A stretch of 64,000 nucleotides of DNA. Origin: Anarhynchus alexandrinus. Lineage: Eukaryota > Chordata > Aves > Charadriiformes > Charadriidae. The translations under genes and the position numbers were made by a program. The notes below the pieces were generated by a model. The model was not told the origin of the DNA and made no database searches. It saw only the letters and a program-made list of their open reading frames with translations. The stretch covers positions 1,724,372-1,788,371 of the forward strand of contig VUYV01000069.1 of the NCBI GenBank assembly GCA_008711295.1, given 5' to 3'. How positions within the stretch are numbered: position 1 is the first letter of the stretch; each line of letters opens with the position of its first letter. This document shows positions 25,431 to 38,975 of this stretch, piece after piece.

Positions 25431-28400
25431 GATTACTTCAGGAGTATCTTTAAATATTGAAGACTTTCAAATATCATGAAAGATTTAACTGCCACATACC
25501 AGAAGTATTCAGCATGTTCAGATATTTCTGCCTGACATATCAATACAATTAAACTGTGGACTTCTGACAGAGGCACAGTTGTAGGAGTTATATCACGAGT
25601 CAGCAATGAGATGAAAAAGGGAGCGTGGACCCCTCCTGTTAAAAGGTTTGACCTTCTTATTGTGCAATCCTTTTGTCATAAGGGCTAGACTTGGCAGTGA
25701 TCAAGGCTATCTAGGCAAGAAGGTCTTGTAAGATTTCCAGCATAAAATTCCTTAAGGGTAGAAAGACAAAATATGTAATGTTATGTGGTAAAACAATGTG
25801 TTTCTTATGGTAAGCCAACAGCCAGGAGGTTTCTATATGCTGCTTACTGCCACTGCATCCAGACTATTTTCTGTGGTTTGTTGTGATGTTGCTTAACCTG
25901 TAGCAGGGTGCTGGAGGTACAGTTCTATCAAATTAAATACAAAAAGGAAGAAAAGCAGGATGAAGACACTGTCACCTTCCTTTAGTCTTGCACCAAGCTA
26001 GATAGAGGTCCAGAAATTATATTCTTTCTCTTCATCTCTTTTCACTGTGAAGGTGTTCTTAGAAACATGCATCAGGAATGACCAGCAAGAAATATGCATC
26101 AGGATTAATGTGAGATTTGAGATGAACACGTAGGTACATGAAGCTTAACATCTGTATCCCGGGTATTGAGAAATTTCTCCATTAGGTAAATGAGATGGGT
26201 AGGCAAGAATGCATCTTTCTCCAAATCTTGAGTCTGATTTACAGGTGAAAGAAGAAAAAAAAAAAAAAAAAGATCACAACTGGCACTTTAAGTACTTCAC
26301 CTCAATGTAGATGAACCTGTGCATTAGTGACAAAAGGGTCTTCCTCTTGAATATGTGACACACACTTTCTAGCCTGCAAGTTTATTCTCTCTACATCCCT
26401 CCCCATAACCCTTGGTAAGAGGAAAACATGAAAAGCTGACAAAGGCCAAGCTGCTGCTGCACAACCAATGGCTCTTTTCTGTGCTCACCTCAATGCATGC
26501 TAGGAAGAGCTGTGTCGTCCCACCCAAAACTCACACTTGAAACAGGTGAAGACCAAATAAATAGCACACAGTTTTCACACCATATTCCTAAGTGAGAAAT
26601 AAGAAAACGAATAAGCCCAAACCTTAAGGGGAAGCAAACGATTAAAAACTGAAATCCTGAACTACAGTCAGAACTGGGGAGCAGTCTCCAGGTTTAATCA
26701 GGGATTAATCAAAGAAGAATCTGAACACTTGCACAGCTGTTCAAAAACCAGATCCAAATGCCATGGTCAGTCCCAGCTGATTATTATATACGGTGGCTGG
26801 TCAGCCCACCTTCTTGCAAACTTTATGAGCTAAAATATTGGTCAGGACCACAGTCATTGCCAATCCCATTGCATGAAAATACCAAGAGCATAAATATCTT
26901 TACGGCCTTTTATTTGCAGTCTATAAAACCAAAAAGCTTTATAACACAAATGAAAATTAATCGCACAATTACCTTTCTCATGGGTAGGTTCCAAAAAAAA
27001 AAAGAAAAAAGCCCAACAAAAACCATACAACAACAACAAAGCCCTAATGTCATTTAAATGCTTTTCTCTCAGGTTCTGTATTGCCTTTCTGCTTGCCTCA
27101 TAGCCAAGTTGGATGAAAACAAAACATGTAGCAAAACCTTTTCTTTCCAATTCATGTTGCCAGTAGTCCCTTCTGAATCTTGCCACCGAGATTTCTCAGC
27201 CAACCTTATTTTTCTTGTGACAAAATTTACCTGAAATATTTGGTAAACAAGAATAGTAACAAAGGCGTGGTCCAAAGACTTTAGTTTATTCTTGTAAAAG
27301 TCATAAGCTTTAAAGGTTTATACTAGCTATGGCTGTTTCTTTCACCTTGAAAAAGTTAGTATGTCTTGAAAATTTCACTTTCTTAGCTTTTCAAAGAAAA
27401 ATAATAATGATAAAAAATACTATTTCAGTGATGTTGTGTCAGGGAGCAGGAAGGGAAGGCTGCTCCATACAACCTTCCTTGGAGAGTAAGGCTCTCATGG
27501 GCAGTGCTGCACCAACCAGGGTGCAGTCACACAGCACACAGAGCAGCAGGGCACAGCCAGCCCAGGGGTCTCCTGGCAGGTCTGGGGTCATGCTGGGAAG
27601 TCAGGTCCACCGCTCAGGTCCTGATCAGCAGGTAGACGGCTAGGCACAGGCACAGCTATATCACAGCTGACACAAGGACTAGGATTCAAGGCAGCTCCCA
27701 AGAAACAGTAGGGAGTCTGTGCCTCCCACAGCTCTTTCTCACGAGAGTGTGATCCAAGACCATACAGCTGCATCATTTTTTTATCTATGACTTTGTTGTT
27801 CCAAGTGTATCTTTTTCAAAATCTCCACCTTCTGTAAATGTACTCAACAGAAGTCGAAGTTTATGTGTATTGAATATTTTCAGCACCATAAGTCATCATT
27901 TGTCCACTTATTTTCACTGGTTTCTCTAAATATGTTTGTTTTGGGGGAGATAGAGCTTACTTTGAAACTTTGTGTATCATAGGGTTCTGTATTTACTGGA
28001 AAAGTTGCTGAAAGATCTAGAAAGATTATATTGCGTATCTATTACTTGTTCTTACCTAACAGATAACATTTGAAATATAAGCTGAACAATCTATTAATGT
28101 ATTGACATTTGCATGACCAATTTAATGCAAAGGAAGTCACACTGCATTGCAATAGTTTTACCTCCCACTAAAAGAATTATGTGCTTATTTTTTGCATGTT
28201 TACTTGTTCTTTGTGGCTTCGTGTAGCATTTAAAAACAACAGCAAAATTATAAAACAAACTCAGTTGATTCTTACGGCTTAAAAACACCCAGTAATAATC
28301 TTATCAAAGATTAATTCCATCAACATAGTCACTGGAATTCCTGGAAACTTCATGAAACAGATATGTACCAGGGCTAGTCTTAAGATGGGGTCTTAAGTTT

Positions 28401-31400
28401 CGATTTTAGTGGTAATATCAACAGGAACAATACATTCATTAAAGCTTTTACACAGCTATTAGGCTCAGTGTAAACATCCTTCACACAGCTGGGGCCAAAA
28501 GATGAACAAGAGTTTAGAGTGAGTAGCAAATGGGATGGAAAATAATATAGACAATATTTTTTATTTGAATCGGTATGAAATAAGTAAAATATTACATGAT
28601 AAAATTCTCCGTGAATACTGGAGAAACTGCTGGGGTGTGAAACTGCTGGGGAGAGAAACTGAACTTTAAAAAAAATTAGGAAGAGTCATGTTAAAAGTAT
28701 GCAAAATAATTATATGGAGAAGAAAAAGTATTTCTGTTCATCCCAGATGCTTCAAACAAAATCAGGGATAGGAAAATTAGAAATGTGTATTAATAAAGCA
28801 TTTCTTCACATAGTAGATAACATTCATTTGCCTGATGGAGATGTTATGCCATTTTAAATGGCCGAGTGCATCTTGCCTGACCTCTAGCTATTTCTCCAGA
28901 AGAGTGCACCCCTTTTGTGGATCCCAGTCCCAAATGTTTGTCTTCAGTACACTAGGGTGCTACAAATGTCATTAAACACCAGAGACCCATGTGTCCCAGG
29001 TCACAACAAGTGGTAACCAGGGCAAGTCTAAAAAAAAGTATTGAAAGAATTGAAAATAGTGAAAGAAAGCCAACTAAACCTCCTATTCAGTATTCAATGC
29101 AATTTCTTATCTTTAGATACAAGGTTATCACTCAGAATTGTAGTCAACTTTTACTTATAAAAGTGCTTTTTTTTTTTTTTNTGAGGTGTTGGAACACACA
29201 GCTAGATGGAGCTCAGATCAGACCCAGTGCAAACATTTCCATATTCAGGTCCTGTTTTCTGCTTCCACTCCTTGAAATGTGTTTACTAATTCCTTAGGCT
29301 ATCATTGCAAGCAAAAGATCTTACTTGCCATCAGGGAGGGAGTTAGCAGTAGTTGTTCTTCATCTTTCCAGATGACAGCAGAGAAGACTGGAGAAAAATT
29401 CTATGTGTGGGCTTGGAATCTGATACAGGCAGTATACCCCTACGCTGAGTATCCAGCTGAAGAGTGACATTAATCATGTGCAGTCTTATCTAAACTCAGC
29501 GAAATCTCTGGAAAGTCTCTCATGGATGTCAGTAGCTTAAACAAGATTTACTCCAGTGAGAACAAAAAGATGTATAGAATGACTTGGGAAAAACATTTTT
29601 TTTCAGCTTCTTTTTCTGTTACAATTGGTCACGTGCTTTGAAATTATATACCAGCATAAACTTCATTACGTCTGTTGGGGAAAAGCAGAGCTAGATAAAG
29701 AATATAATCAATCATTTTAAAATGCCATATTATGTTGCTCTAAGAATACCCTTTATATTGAAATGTTGTCAATTCCCAGCACAAAATACCCTGGAATTTG
29801 CATCAGAATGGTGCTTTAAGATATTTTCCGGTAAATTGCCCGACAATGTGGATAAATTGCTGTCTCTAAGACTAAATCATGAGGTGTCTTAGGATATTCT
29901 GCACCCTTATTTCCTGTAGCAACCTCAGAAGTGATAATCCTATTGGACCTCAAGTAAACTTATGCCCCACAGGTCTCATTCAATGATTTTTCTGCTGTGT
30001 TATATTCAGATGCTGCTGAATTGGTTTTCCAAGAGGAAGGGTCTCAGGTACCAACTGACTGGCTGTTTTCATTTACAGAAATCATTTGATTAGCAATACG
30101 TCATCTCCACATGATCTACTGTAATGCCTTGTAGATAATCAGAATGTGAGTGTTTTTTTTATGTGTAACTTTTATTAGTTTCTTCCCATAAATATATTAC
30201 ATACAGTGGAAAGGGACTAATGTGTGCACATTGAAAGATAACACATTTTCTGTTATTCTCAAGTCTCCTTTTTTATTCTATACTATTCCATGGGTAGGAA
30301 CTGTACTCCTAAGAAATGATATATATATACATATTCCATCTTTCAGGATCATCCATAAGAACACCCTTTACTGTATTGAAGCACAAGAAATTAGCAAACC
30401 CTTGCTTTCAGAGCATGTCTTAATAGTAACATGAAGCATGAAAAAAAAGAATTGTCACACAGTGTCCTATTTTTATATTGACAGCTTGATAAAATCAGCT
30501 ACTATTTATTTCAGTTCTGTTTTACTGTTTTGGAGTTTACAATCTGTAGTGACATTCTTATTCTAGATCTCTCACCATTTATAAACACTTTCTGTATTTG
30601 ACTCTTCTGAGTAGTGATCTGTAAAGTCTATCCAGATTCCACCGAAAGAAAGCAACCAGGTATTTGTTGCCTTTCCTTGAATGTAGGTTTGTGTGTTCAA
30701 ACACTGGTACAAAAGAGCACGCTGTGTCAAGGTGAATTATGTCAAAATAATTTAAAATTTATTCATGTGAAACCAACATTTAGATGAATAGATACTGACA
30801 TTAAATATTTTAGTTGTCATAGAGATATGAAATATTTTATCTATTATAGAGATGTCGACTTCTACTTTATCAAACAGGAATGGTGTTGTTGCATTATTTA
30901 ACAAGTAACTATTCATAACAGAAACTGAAGTTGTCACATTAGAGTTTCTAAATAGTCTTTATTGAGTAGGATTGCATAGGTGAAATCCACTGGAACACGT
31001 GTATATATGTACATATGTAATACCAATATCTTAGTCTGAACTAGTCACTGACGGTTCCCTTTAGAAGCAGCAGAGAGGTATGAATACATCTCATTACAAA
31101 ACTGCAGTTTAAAACACGTCAGATGAATTGCCAATACATTTTTATACTTCTTCAGAGACTGAAAAGGATGAGTAGCTCAAATGTAGGTAAGTACTGCAGG
31201 TCAGCAGTTGGTGAGGGGAATTGCAGTCATACTGATTTACTGATTTGCAGCCCTTCTGGGGAGGCTACAGATACTGGCATGGAAAAAATATGTTAAATGA
31301 ACCCAAAACCCACTCCACATGCTTGATTTTTCATGTAAGTGCAGTCAGTTGGAGTTACTAAGATCACTCGTGCATAAAATTAGGGAGATGTTGCAGAAGT

Positions 31401-31537
31401 TAGTAGCCCAGTAGCGTACATTGTAGCACAAGATACATTTATAAAGTGCGAAAGTATTAACTTTGTTGTATCAGGTTAAACAGTGTAAAGTATATTCCTA
31501 GACAAATTTCTAGTCACAAAAAGACAAAGATGTGATA
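25431..31537. other. Unique DNA, no gene seen
   Basis: No recognisable gene. A run of 17 A is at 26255-26271. A run of T at 29167-29180 ends in a single N at 29181. The segment 27440-27775 is clearly GC-richer than its flanks and is listed separately. Minus-strand frames of 110 and 68 codons at 26854-27275 overlap each other and are not recognised. Confidence 0.55.
27440..27775. other. GC-rich segment, repeat-like, unidentified
   Basis: About 335 bases of GC-richer sequence with CAGCACACAGAGCAGCAGGG-type wording lie in AT-rich DNA. The abrupt composition change suggests an inserted dispersed element, perhaps an LTR or a CR1 5' region. I see neither terminal repeats nor a target duplication. 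Open frames on both strands (27329-27643 plus, 27588-27776 minus) are compositional and not recognised. Confidence 0.4.
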
Positions 31538-32356
31538 AATCATAGAATGGTTAGAGTTGGAAGGGACCTTAAAGATCATCTAGTTCCAACACCCCTGACA
31601 TGGGCAGGGACACCTCCCACTAGACCAGGTTGCTCAAAGCCCCATCCAGCCTGGCCTTGAACACCTCCAGGGATGGGACATCAACAACTTCCCTGGGAAA
31701 CCTGTTCCAGTACCTCACCACCCTCACAGTAGACAATTTCTTCCTACTATTTAATCTAAATCTACACTCTTTCAGTTTAAAAACGTTACCCTTCGTCCTG
31801 TCACTACAGTCCCTGATAAAGAGTACCTCCAGCTTTCCTGTAGGCCCCCTTTAGGTACTGGAAGGTACCCCTGGAGCTTTCTCTTCTCCAGGTTGAACAA
31901 TGCTAACTCTCTGAACCTGTCCTCATAGGAGAGGCACTCCAGCCCTCTGATCATCTTTGTGGCCCTCCTCTGGACTTGCTCCAACAGGTCTATGTCCTTG
32001 TTATGTTGGGGGACCCAGACCTGGACTTAGTACTCCAGGTGGGGTCTCATGAGAGTGGAGTAGAGGGGCAGAATCACCTCCCTTGACCTGCTGGCCACAC
32101 TTCTTTCAATGCAGCCCAGGACACAGTTGGCTTTCTGGGCTGTGAGCGCACGTTGCTGCATCAGGTTGAACTTATCAACCAACACCCCCAAGTCCTTCTC
32201 CTCAGGGCTGTTCTCAATCCATTCTCTGCCCAGCCAGTATTTGTGCTTGGGATTGCCCCGACCCATGTGCAGGACCTTGCACTTGGCCTTGTTGAACTTC
32301 ACAAGGTTCACCTGGGCCCACCTCTCAAGCCTGTCCAGGTGCGTCTGGATGGCAAA
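31538..32356 (-). mobile_element. CR1 LINE, 5'-truncated copy
   Basis: On the minus strand this reads from the late reverse-transcriptase (thumb) part of CR1 ORF2 to the 3' UTR. The frame 32027-32416 (129 codons) includes the conserved stretches LVKFNKAKCKVLHMG and RSREVILPLYSTLMRPHLEY. The next part, Q-RRATKMIRGLECLSYEDR-, is in another frame at 31772-31984, so at least one frameshift separates them. The 3' end carries one TTCTATGATT unit at 31538-31548. The 5' end stops abruptly near 32356, the usual result of incomplete reverse transcription. It is well preserved, hence fairly young, but not functional. Confidence 0.95.
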
Positions 32357-35300
32357 GTTTTGAAGTCTAGATGTTTTGTTTTGTTCTGGTTTTATGCACT
32401 GCATCGCAAGGAACATGAGTTAGATACTGTTGTGACAAAAGTTTCAGTACCTTTTTCACACCTCTCCTTATACAAGTCATCCATTCTTAACTCAATATGA
32501 ATTCTGTCTTAAAATGCGTCAGATAAAGTATGTTTTCTGTCACATAACATTAAACTCACAGGTGTTCAAGTCCACAGCAGATTCTGAAATCTAAAAATAT
32601 TACACATACAGTTTGAAAATCTGGAAGGAGGAGGAAGGAGGGAACACACTGCCCAAACAGTTGTGACCAAGGATAAACTATAATTGAAAACACAGCTTCA
32701 AATGTTGGAGGTTCACCAAGCATAAAGATGACTAACTAAATATATAGGATCTGCAGTAATAAGATGAAATATTCTCCACCATTTTGTTATATTCTTAGCT
32801 TAACAGATGTCAGCTGTAATTCCAGCCTGAGAGTCCTGTATGTCCACAGGCAAACGTAATACCACATATTAGAAAATGAGATATCATATCAAGAGTGATA
32901 GAATTGCCATGATGATTGGATATGAAAGAATGGTTCATAAGGTATATAACTGGGCAAAGTAAGGCATCTTAGGATGGGGACATGAAAGAAGAAGGAAAGA
33001 GAGATGGAAAAGAAGACGACCTACAATAATCTGGTACTATCAGATACTCCATTCCTATATCATGGGCACCAGCTGAAATGGTAAAGGTACAAGCCTGGCC
33101 AGCTTTGTAGTAATTGTCTGTTCATGTTATTCCAACCCATCACCTGTTCACAACAAAGCACACTAACCCAAAATATCTGATATGCTATAATATTTTCTTC
33201 TGTCAAAAAACAGTGAATCAAGTTTTCTTAAAGTCAAGGCCATAATAGTCTGTGGGAGTACCAAGAAACATGCTACAACTTGAGTATTTACATCTACAAC
33301 TTCATTTCTTCACTCAACACAAGCCTCTCACAAAAAAAACCCCCAGGGTTGAAGTTTGTGTTTTTACTGATTTAGGATTCAGAATTCTGAAGTGAAACAG
33401 AAAACATCATAGCATCTTATGTGTGTGTGTATATTACAGGTAAGCTAGTATGTAGGTAGTTGCATAGCTTGCTTACTTTACTGCATAAGAGCTCAGAGGG
33501 TAAAATTCCCACTAGCAATAGATTTCAGTGATACCAAAATCTTCTTCACACAAAAAAGAACTGCAGTTTCTCAGGGAGTTACCTTCAAGTTACAGTACAA
33601 ATTGACTGCTTGGTTACTTATAGCCCTGGAAATTATAAAGTCAAACGAGAAATTGACACAGATGCAGAGCTAACAGTTGGTCGAGAAACAATATATTAGA
33701 AAACTAAAGTTAATTCTCTTTAGAATTCAATCAGGAAAATTTGAAGCTTTTGCAGAATATATTAGAAGTAGAAGAACTGTCTGTAAATGCCTTTAAAGCA
33801 AAGGAGATTTTTTAAATAAGATAAGACGCATATGTTGTATAAAATCTATGCCAGACATTCTTGGTTATTCTGGCAATGAAGAGCTAGCCTTTATCCCTAG
33901 GGTGGAAGTCATTGGCTTACAGAAAAATCAAAGATTTTGTTCCAAAAAATCTTCAAGAATTTATAAAGAAGAGATGAGGGAATACAAACAAACAATAGCC
34001 AGATGCCAAGCCATATGCCAGAAATACTCCCTGGAAGATCTCAATCCCATATACTCATAATAGGTGAAAAGTATAACTGATCTGGAAGATATGAACTGAT
34101 ACTGTTTTAAAAAGAGGAAAAGACGGTCTTCAGTGATGTCCTTATTCCTTAATATTGATTAACATTGAGAAAAAATGATTAATATCATTTTAATGTTAAT
34201 ACAGAAAATCATGCTATTCCTAATATATGGATGTAATTTCTTTCCCAAGTGTACTCCCTACTGTATTGGTTAATTGATACATTTAACTTACGTTACCTCC
34301 TAATTAAAATACAATATCTGTTATTTGATTCTGACAACTAGAAATTACTGACTTTGTTCAGGTTTGCAACCGAAGAGAAGAATGCAGTCCATTGTTCTGA
34401 TGCTGCTGACAATGAAATTAACTGGTAATGAGAACTATTCCTGATTTTTATATAATCTCAAACTATATTAGGAAAAAAAAATTCTATAGCAAGATAATAC
34501 TCTTTTTTACTGTTTTAGGAGTACATATTTGAAGAGTATTGTGGCTGTTATACATTTGTAACTTTATTCTAACCAATTCAAAACTACTTAGGCAAAATTC
34601 ACACTGATTTATAATATTTAATTTGTATTTTCGTTGTTCCTGTCAGTGGAGCTCAGCTCCTCTCAGGTTAAAACATATAAGCTTTGCAGTTCTAATCATG
34701 GGAGGTAGCAATTTTTGTTGAATAATCTAGTTTATGGTTACTAGTGCATTCACTGAAATTGTAGTTTTAGTCAATTCAAAGTAATTTGCAAATGTGGATG
34801 AAATTCAGAAAAGATTTTAGCTAAAAAAAAAAAAATAATTAAAATTCTGTAGTAAGTAAGAAGCTTATTTTTTCCTTTCCTTTTTTTCCTCTTCCCCCGT
34901 CTCCCTCCCAACTTCAAGGAAAACTGAGAAAAGTAGAAGAGGTATTTCTTCTGCACCATACAGGTTACAGCATAAGCCACACTTGGGCAGCATGTAAGAG
35001 ACCAAAGGTCAAAACCTTTTTGTTGTTAGCGTAAGGGAATAACTAATTATCTCACTTCCCAGGAGAATTTTCTATGCTTCAGGGTATGTAGAGGTGGTTT
35101 TCTTTCCTATGTTGTTGGCTTCCATTTAAAATAATTAAATACTATGTGGAGAAGGGATTGGAATCAAAATATGCCACTTATCAGCAGATTGGTTATGGAA
35201 GAATTACATTTTCTTCTTTCCAGTCTGGCAAAGATGAAGGTATTCTGAATTATGTAGTAGTATTTATTTAGTATTTATTTAGCAAGGATTTGTTTCCCCT

Positions 35301-35510
35301 AGTATTTATTTAGTAAGCAAGTAATAAAGTATTTCAACATCTCTGACTGGTTAGTCTTTGGCTTGTATACCTTTTTGGAAAAAGACAATTCAATTCTATT
35401 TCTGCCCTAACTGATGGAAAATAGAGGGTCTTGACCCTGAATTTTTCTAAGAGCTTGTTTCAGTTCAGTTGTTCCCACTGCAAGGGAAACAGCTTTGTTT
35501 TTCATTTCAG

Positions 35511-35613
35511 GAAGCCAGCAGGAAAAAATCAGTTCTCCGTGCTAGTTTATTTCAAAGCAGAAGAAAGAGAGAGGCATTTACAACCGGGCCAGCAATGTTA
35601 ATTTCTGTACAAG
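35511..35613 (+). other. Exon-like segment with a tetrabasic site
   Basis: A strong pyrimidine tract and CAG precede position 35511, and AAG|GTATTAG follows position 35613. One frame is open throughout (34 codons plus one base), with many basic residues and the run SRRKREAFTTGPAML. RRKR is a furin-type cleavage pattern. In some secreted or membrane families, such as ZP-domain proteins, a similar basic site is followed by a short hydrophobic patch; I infer only a loose resemblance. The frame joins in phase with the exon-like segment at 36020-36079 but not with the one at 34919-34963. It could be chance. Confidence 0.2.
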
Positions 35614-37015
35614 GTATTAGTGTCTTCAAACCTTATAGAACCTTTTAATAAATGCCTGACTGACAGATGAATTTGAAACCCATTGAAAATTGTTGGGATT
35701 CATACCTCAAGCCTTAATGCAACTGTGTTTGTATAGCATCTTTAGACTGCAAGATTGTATCCACATGTTAAAGGTGAGTTCCCAAAAAAAGAGCTCAGGG
35801 ATTTATAAATTATTTTGAGGAATGTACATTCTCAAAGATAAAAACTAAAATGTTTTTTAAAGTCCTCATTTTCAATAAATGATGAGAATTTTCTTCAACT
35901 TTCATCTGTTTGAGCACCAGAAATCTCAGGGTGGCCCTTAAGTTTTTCACACACAGTACAGAAAACACAAGTAAACTGCTTATAAGAGATTAAGTTTTCA
36001 GCATTTTTTTAAATTACAGATGATACTATACTTGTCCAAAAATGCTACAAGGAATACAGAACTGGACAGGATCTCCTGGGTCAGCCAATCTTTTGCTTTT
36101 ACATGAAGTTTTATCATTTTAATCCCCTCCATCATTTTGTCACGATCCATTTAAAAATCAGAGAGTTTCCTCACTTACTTTTTTGGTTGAAAAGCTATTC
36201 CAGTGTTTTGTGTTCTGACAGCTGTTAGTCTTCTTGCTTTGCCACAGATAAAGAAGGAACTATTTGTAAAAAGCACTGGGTATTGTGAATGACAAGAAAG
36301 CAAACCTCATTTGACTGCTGCTTTTCTTATCAGGTGTGACAACTTTCAGCTTGTCTTAACTTAAAAGTTTATTTTATTGTTTGCCTTCAAAAGACCTAGA
36401 AATTTCATGGCTTGCTTTCTATGAACATCTGCAAGAAAAAGAAGATAAATCGGGTAACTGAAGCATTTTAATAAAACTTATCTGGGAGTGAAGGGGCTTG
36501 TTGCTGTTTTAGATAGTGTCTAATGTCATAATATCTGATTAACAAAATGGATTACATTTTTATGTTAAGACATTGGAAAACACTTTAAATCTAAACTTCT
36601 GTGTTTTCTGGTTAGAAGGTTATTAAGGTTCTTTTCCTGTTATCACTCTTGTATTTAGATCTCTGTCCTTGACAACAAAATAAGATTATTCCTTGATGCT
36701 TAAGAAAACAAACACAAAAAAACCACTCTGTAGAATCTGACTCCAACAAAAATGCAGGGCAGAAACAACTTAGAGTATGGTCCAAGAAACAAATCCCTTA
36801 AAATAACTTGCTTGGAGTTAAAGACTGAGAACTATGGAAAAAAATTTTCTCTAAAAATTTACATAAATTCAACTTCGTTTGTGTTAAACCTGGACAAATG
36901 GAAAATTCATATGATATTAATATTTTGAGAAAGATTTATCTTTTATTCTGACATCAGTAAAAATGAGAAATTCACTAAGGCAAATGACAGTGTATGCCTT
37001 TACTGTAGATTTTAC

Positions 37016-37191
37016 CAGGCAGAGTGACCCTGGCACTGCTCTTCTTCGAGGTGAGTTGCTTTGGCAGATTGCAGCCCAGTGAGAAAGGAAAGATTACACT
37101 GGGGTAGATCATGCTGCAGGTTCTCAGGGCTGCTGTACTCAGATTTGGCTGCTGAACCATAAAAGCATGCAGAGACACCATAAAAGGAAGT
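37016..37191 (-). other. Exon-like coding segment (minus strand)
   Basis: On the minus strand CTGTTGTTCACAG precedes position 37191 and the exon-like stretch ends at 37016 before GTAAAATC. The frame is open for 58 codons plus two bases. It is unusually balanced for this AT-rich region, with Ser, Glu, Gln, His and Cys residues (for example AKSEYSSPENLQHD and AKATHLEEEQCQGHSA). I do not recognise the protein. If real it would be an internal exon of an unknown gene. The alternative is a chance frame in a slightly GC-richer patch. Confidence 0.25.
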
Positions 37192-38975
37192 CTGTGAACA
37201 ACAGTATTCCATCACTTACAAATTTTTAAAAGTCTTTAAATGTAAAAAAATGTTGTATAATTTCATTTGTATGCCATTAAGAACTAGAGAGTGGGTTTTT
37301 TGTGTTACAGACTTGAGAAATTACAGAAATAAAAATGAAAAAATAAAAATAGTTATAGCTGAGTTTTCAGAACAGCTATACCAGAGCTGGTGATGTAACA
37401 AGGGAGTGTCTACTCTAATATACACATAAGACATAATAAATATTTATTTCGCTGCAGTGATATTAAAATGTACTCCTCCTATAGCCATTAGGGCTAGAAA
37501 AGATATATTGCGTTGTTATCGTAGATGTTGCCTGAGAAGCTGCAAAGGGAAAATATGCCTTTTAATTTCTATAATGGCAGTGTAATATTGTCAGCACTGC
37601 TTTCTATTCATTTCCCTATAAATCCTAGCATTGTCTTTCTTCTTTTTGACAGACGTTGTGCATTAAGCAGACATTTTCATTGTGCTAACTAAATGACACT
37701 CATTTCTTTCTCCTCAGAGGTTACAATGCATTTATTTCAGCATTTATTCTATTTATATATGGTGAGACTTCTGATGAAACCACATATAATCAGAAAATGC
37801 CAATTCATTCAATCAAATTCATTCAGCCAATTCATTCAGCACAAATACTATCACTAAGGTCCATGGGAGTTAAGTAAATGCTTAATAAAAATAGTATTAT
37901 CCATATATTTAAGTTCCCTGCCAAAATAGGACTTCTCAAATGCTTTTTTTTTTGAAGTTCATATTCCGATATTTATTATTTTAAAAATGCAATGGATCAT
38001 CATATTAAAAGTTCCAATTAAATATTCAGTCAAAGCAGTAATATAGTTTCCCTTAATTGTTTTTATTCTACTTAGCTGTTGGGTTTTTTTCATACCTGAA
38101 TCTTTCACATAAGTGTGTGTCTGTGTCTGTGTCTGTGTCCATATATGTAATAGTTGTTCTCTTTTGACAACAGCTAAATCTATTAAATTCTATTAAGTCC
38201 AGTTGACTCACCTCCTACAGTCCTGAGTAAGACCATCACAATTATGCCTTTGAAAGAAGATTTTTTTCTCTACTTCTGTGTTTTCCTTTTCCTCTTTTTG
38301 TATAGTACATAATTTATGTTATTTTCTTTTTTTTCCCCACAGGGTTGGGCATTTTGTTTCCTGAAAAATACTCCTTTGGCATGTCACACTAAACCTATTG
38401 CAGTTCTGAAGGTGCATAAGAAGAGTGAAGAAATTATTGATAATCTAATAACAATTATTAGTCCAATTAAACTGATGCTAATACCAATAGTCTAAATTAT
38501 AAATTTATTACAGCTAATTCACATTAATAATATAGCTAATTATTATAATTTATTTTATTCTCACTCTTCCAGTGTGTTGATAAAGCCAAGCGCCAGTGTC
38601 CAAGTACAAAAAGATAATGGTAGATTTGGATTTGTCTTTGCTTTTGGGTCCACATGCAACTATTTTTATGTGCCTGCCAAAATCATCAGCTTACTTGTTT
38701 TTTCCTCACTTGTCCTCAATTGTATTATGTAATTATTATTTATTTTATGTTTAATATTTCTTCTTTGTTCTCTTTGATCTCCTAAAGCCGGTTTTACCAG
38801 CTGCTAAGTGACAGGCAGTTGACTGTGATTAGCGTCTACAGTCGAGGGCCTGAGCCTGCACTTTGAAGGCCCCTGTGGTTACCCTGTGGCTCCACCTCTC
38901 TATGCTTCCATCCTTTCCTAGTGTCATAGATAGCTCTTTCTGCTGCACACCATAGCTACTAGTTATTTTTAGCTA

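Larger units (their letters stand above)
32357..38975. other. Unique DNA with exon-like segments, no confirmed gene
   Basis: No gene is recognised. Several segments combine an open frame with good splice-site sequences: 34362-34424, 34919-34963, 35511-35613, 36020-36079 and 38343-38411 on the plus strand, and 37016-37191 on the minus strand. The reading phases do not chain cleanly across all plus-strand segments, and AT-rich vertebrate introns contain many such false exons. A (GTGTCT)n-like tract is at 38112-38140, and small repeats of ATTCATTCA lie at 37800-37840. The part 38770-38975 just left of the LTR is GC-richer and unassigned. Confidence 0.5.

Noticed and set aside
26854..27275. Minus-strand frames of 110 and 68 codons
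   Set aside because: They overlap in different frames, include a poly-Phe run from a poly(A) tract, and resemble no family that I know.
32109..32500. Plus-strand frames of 84 and 115 codons
   Set aside because: They are antisense shadows of the CR1 at 31538-32356.
35225..35240. A 16-base micro-exon after a strong pyrimidine tract
   Set aside because: Joining it to the 34919-34963 segment gives an immediate stop, and nothing else supports it.
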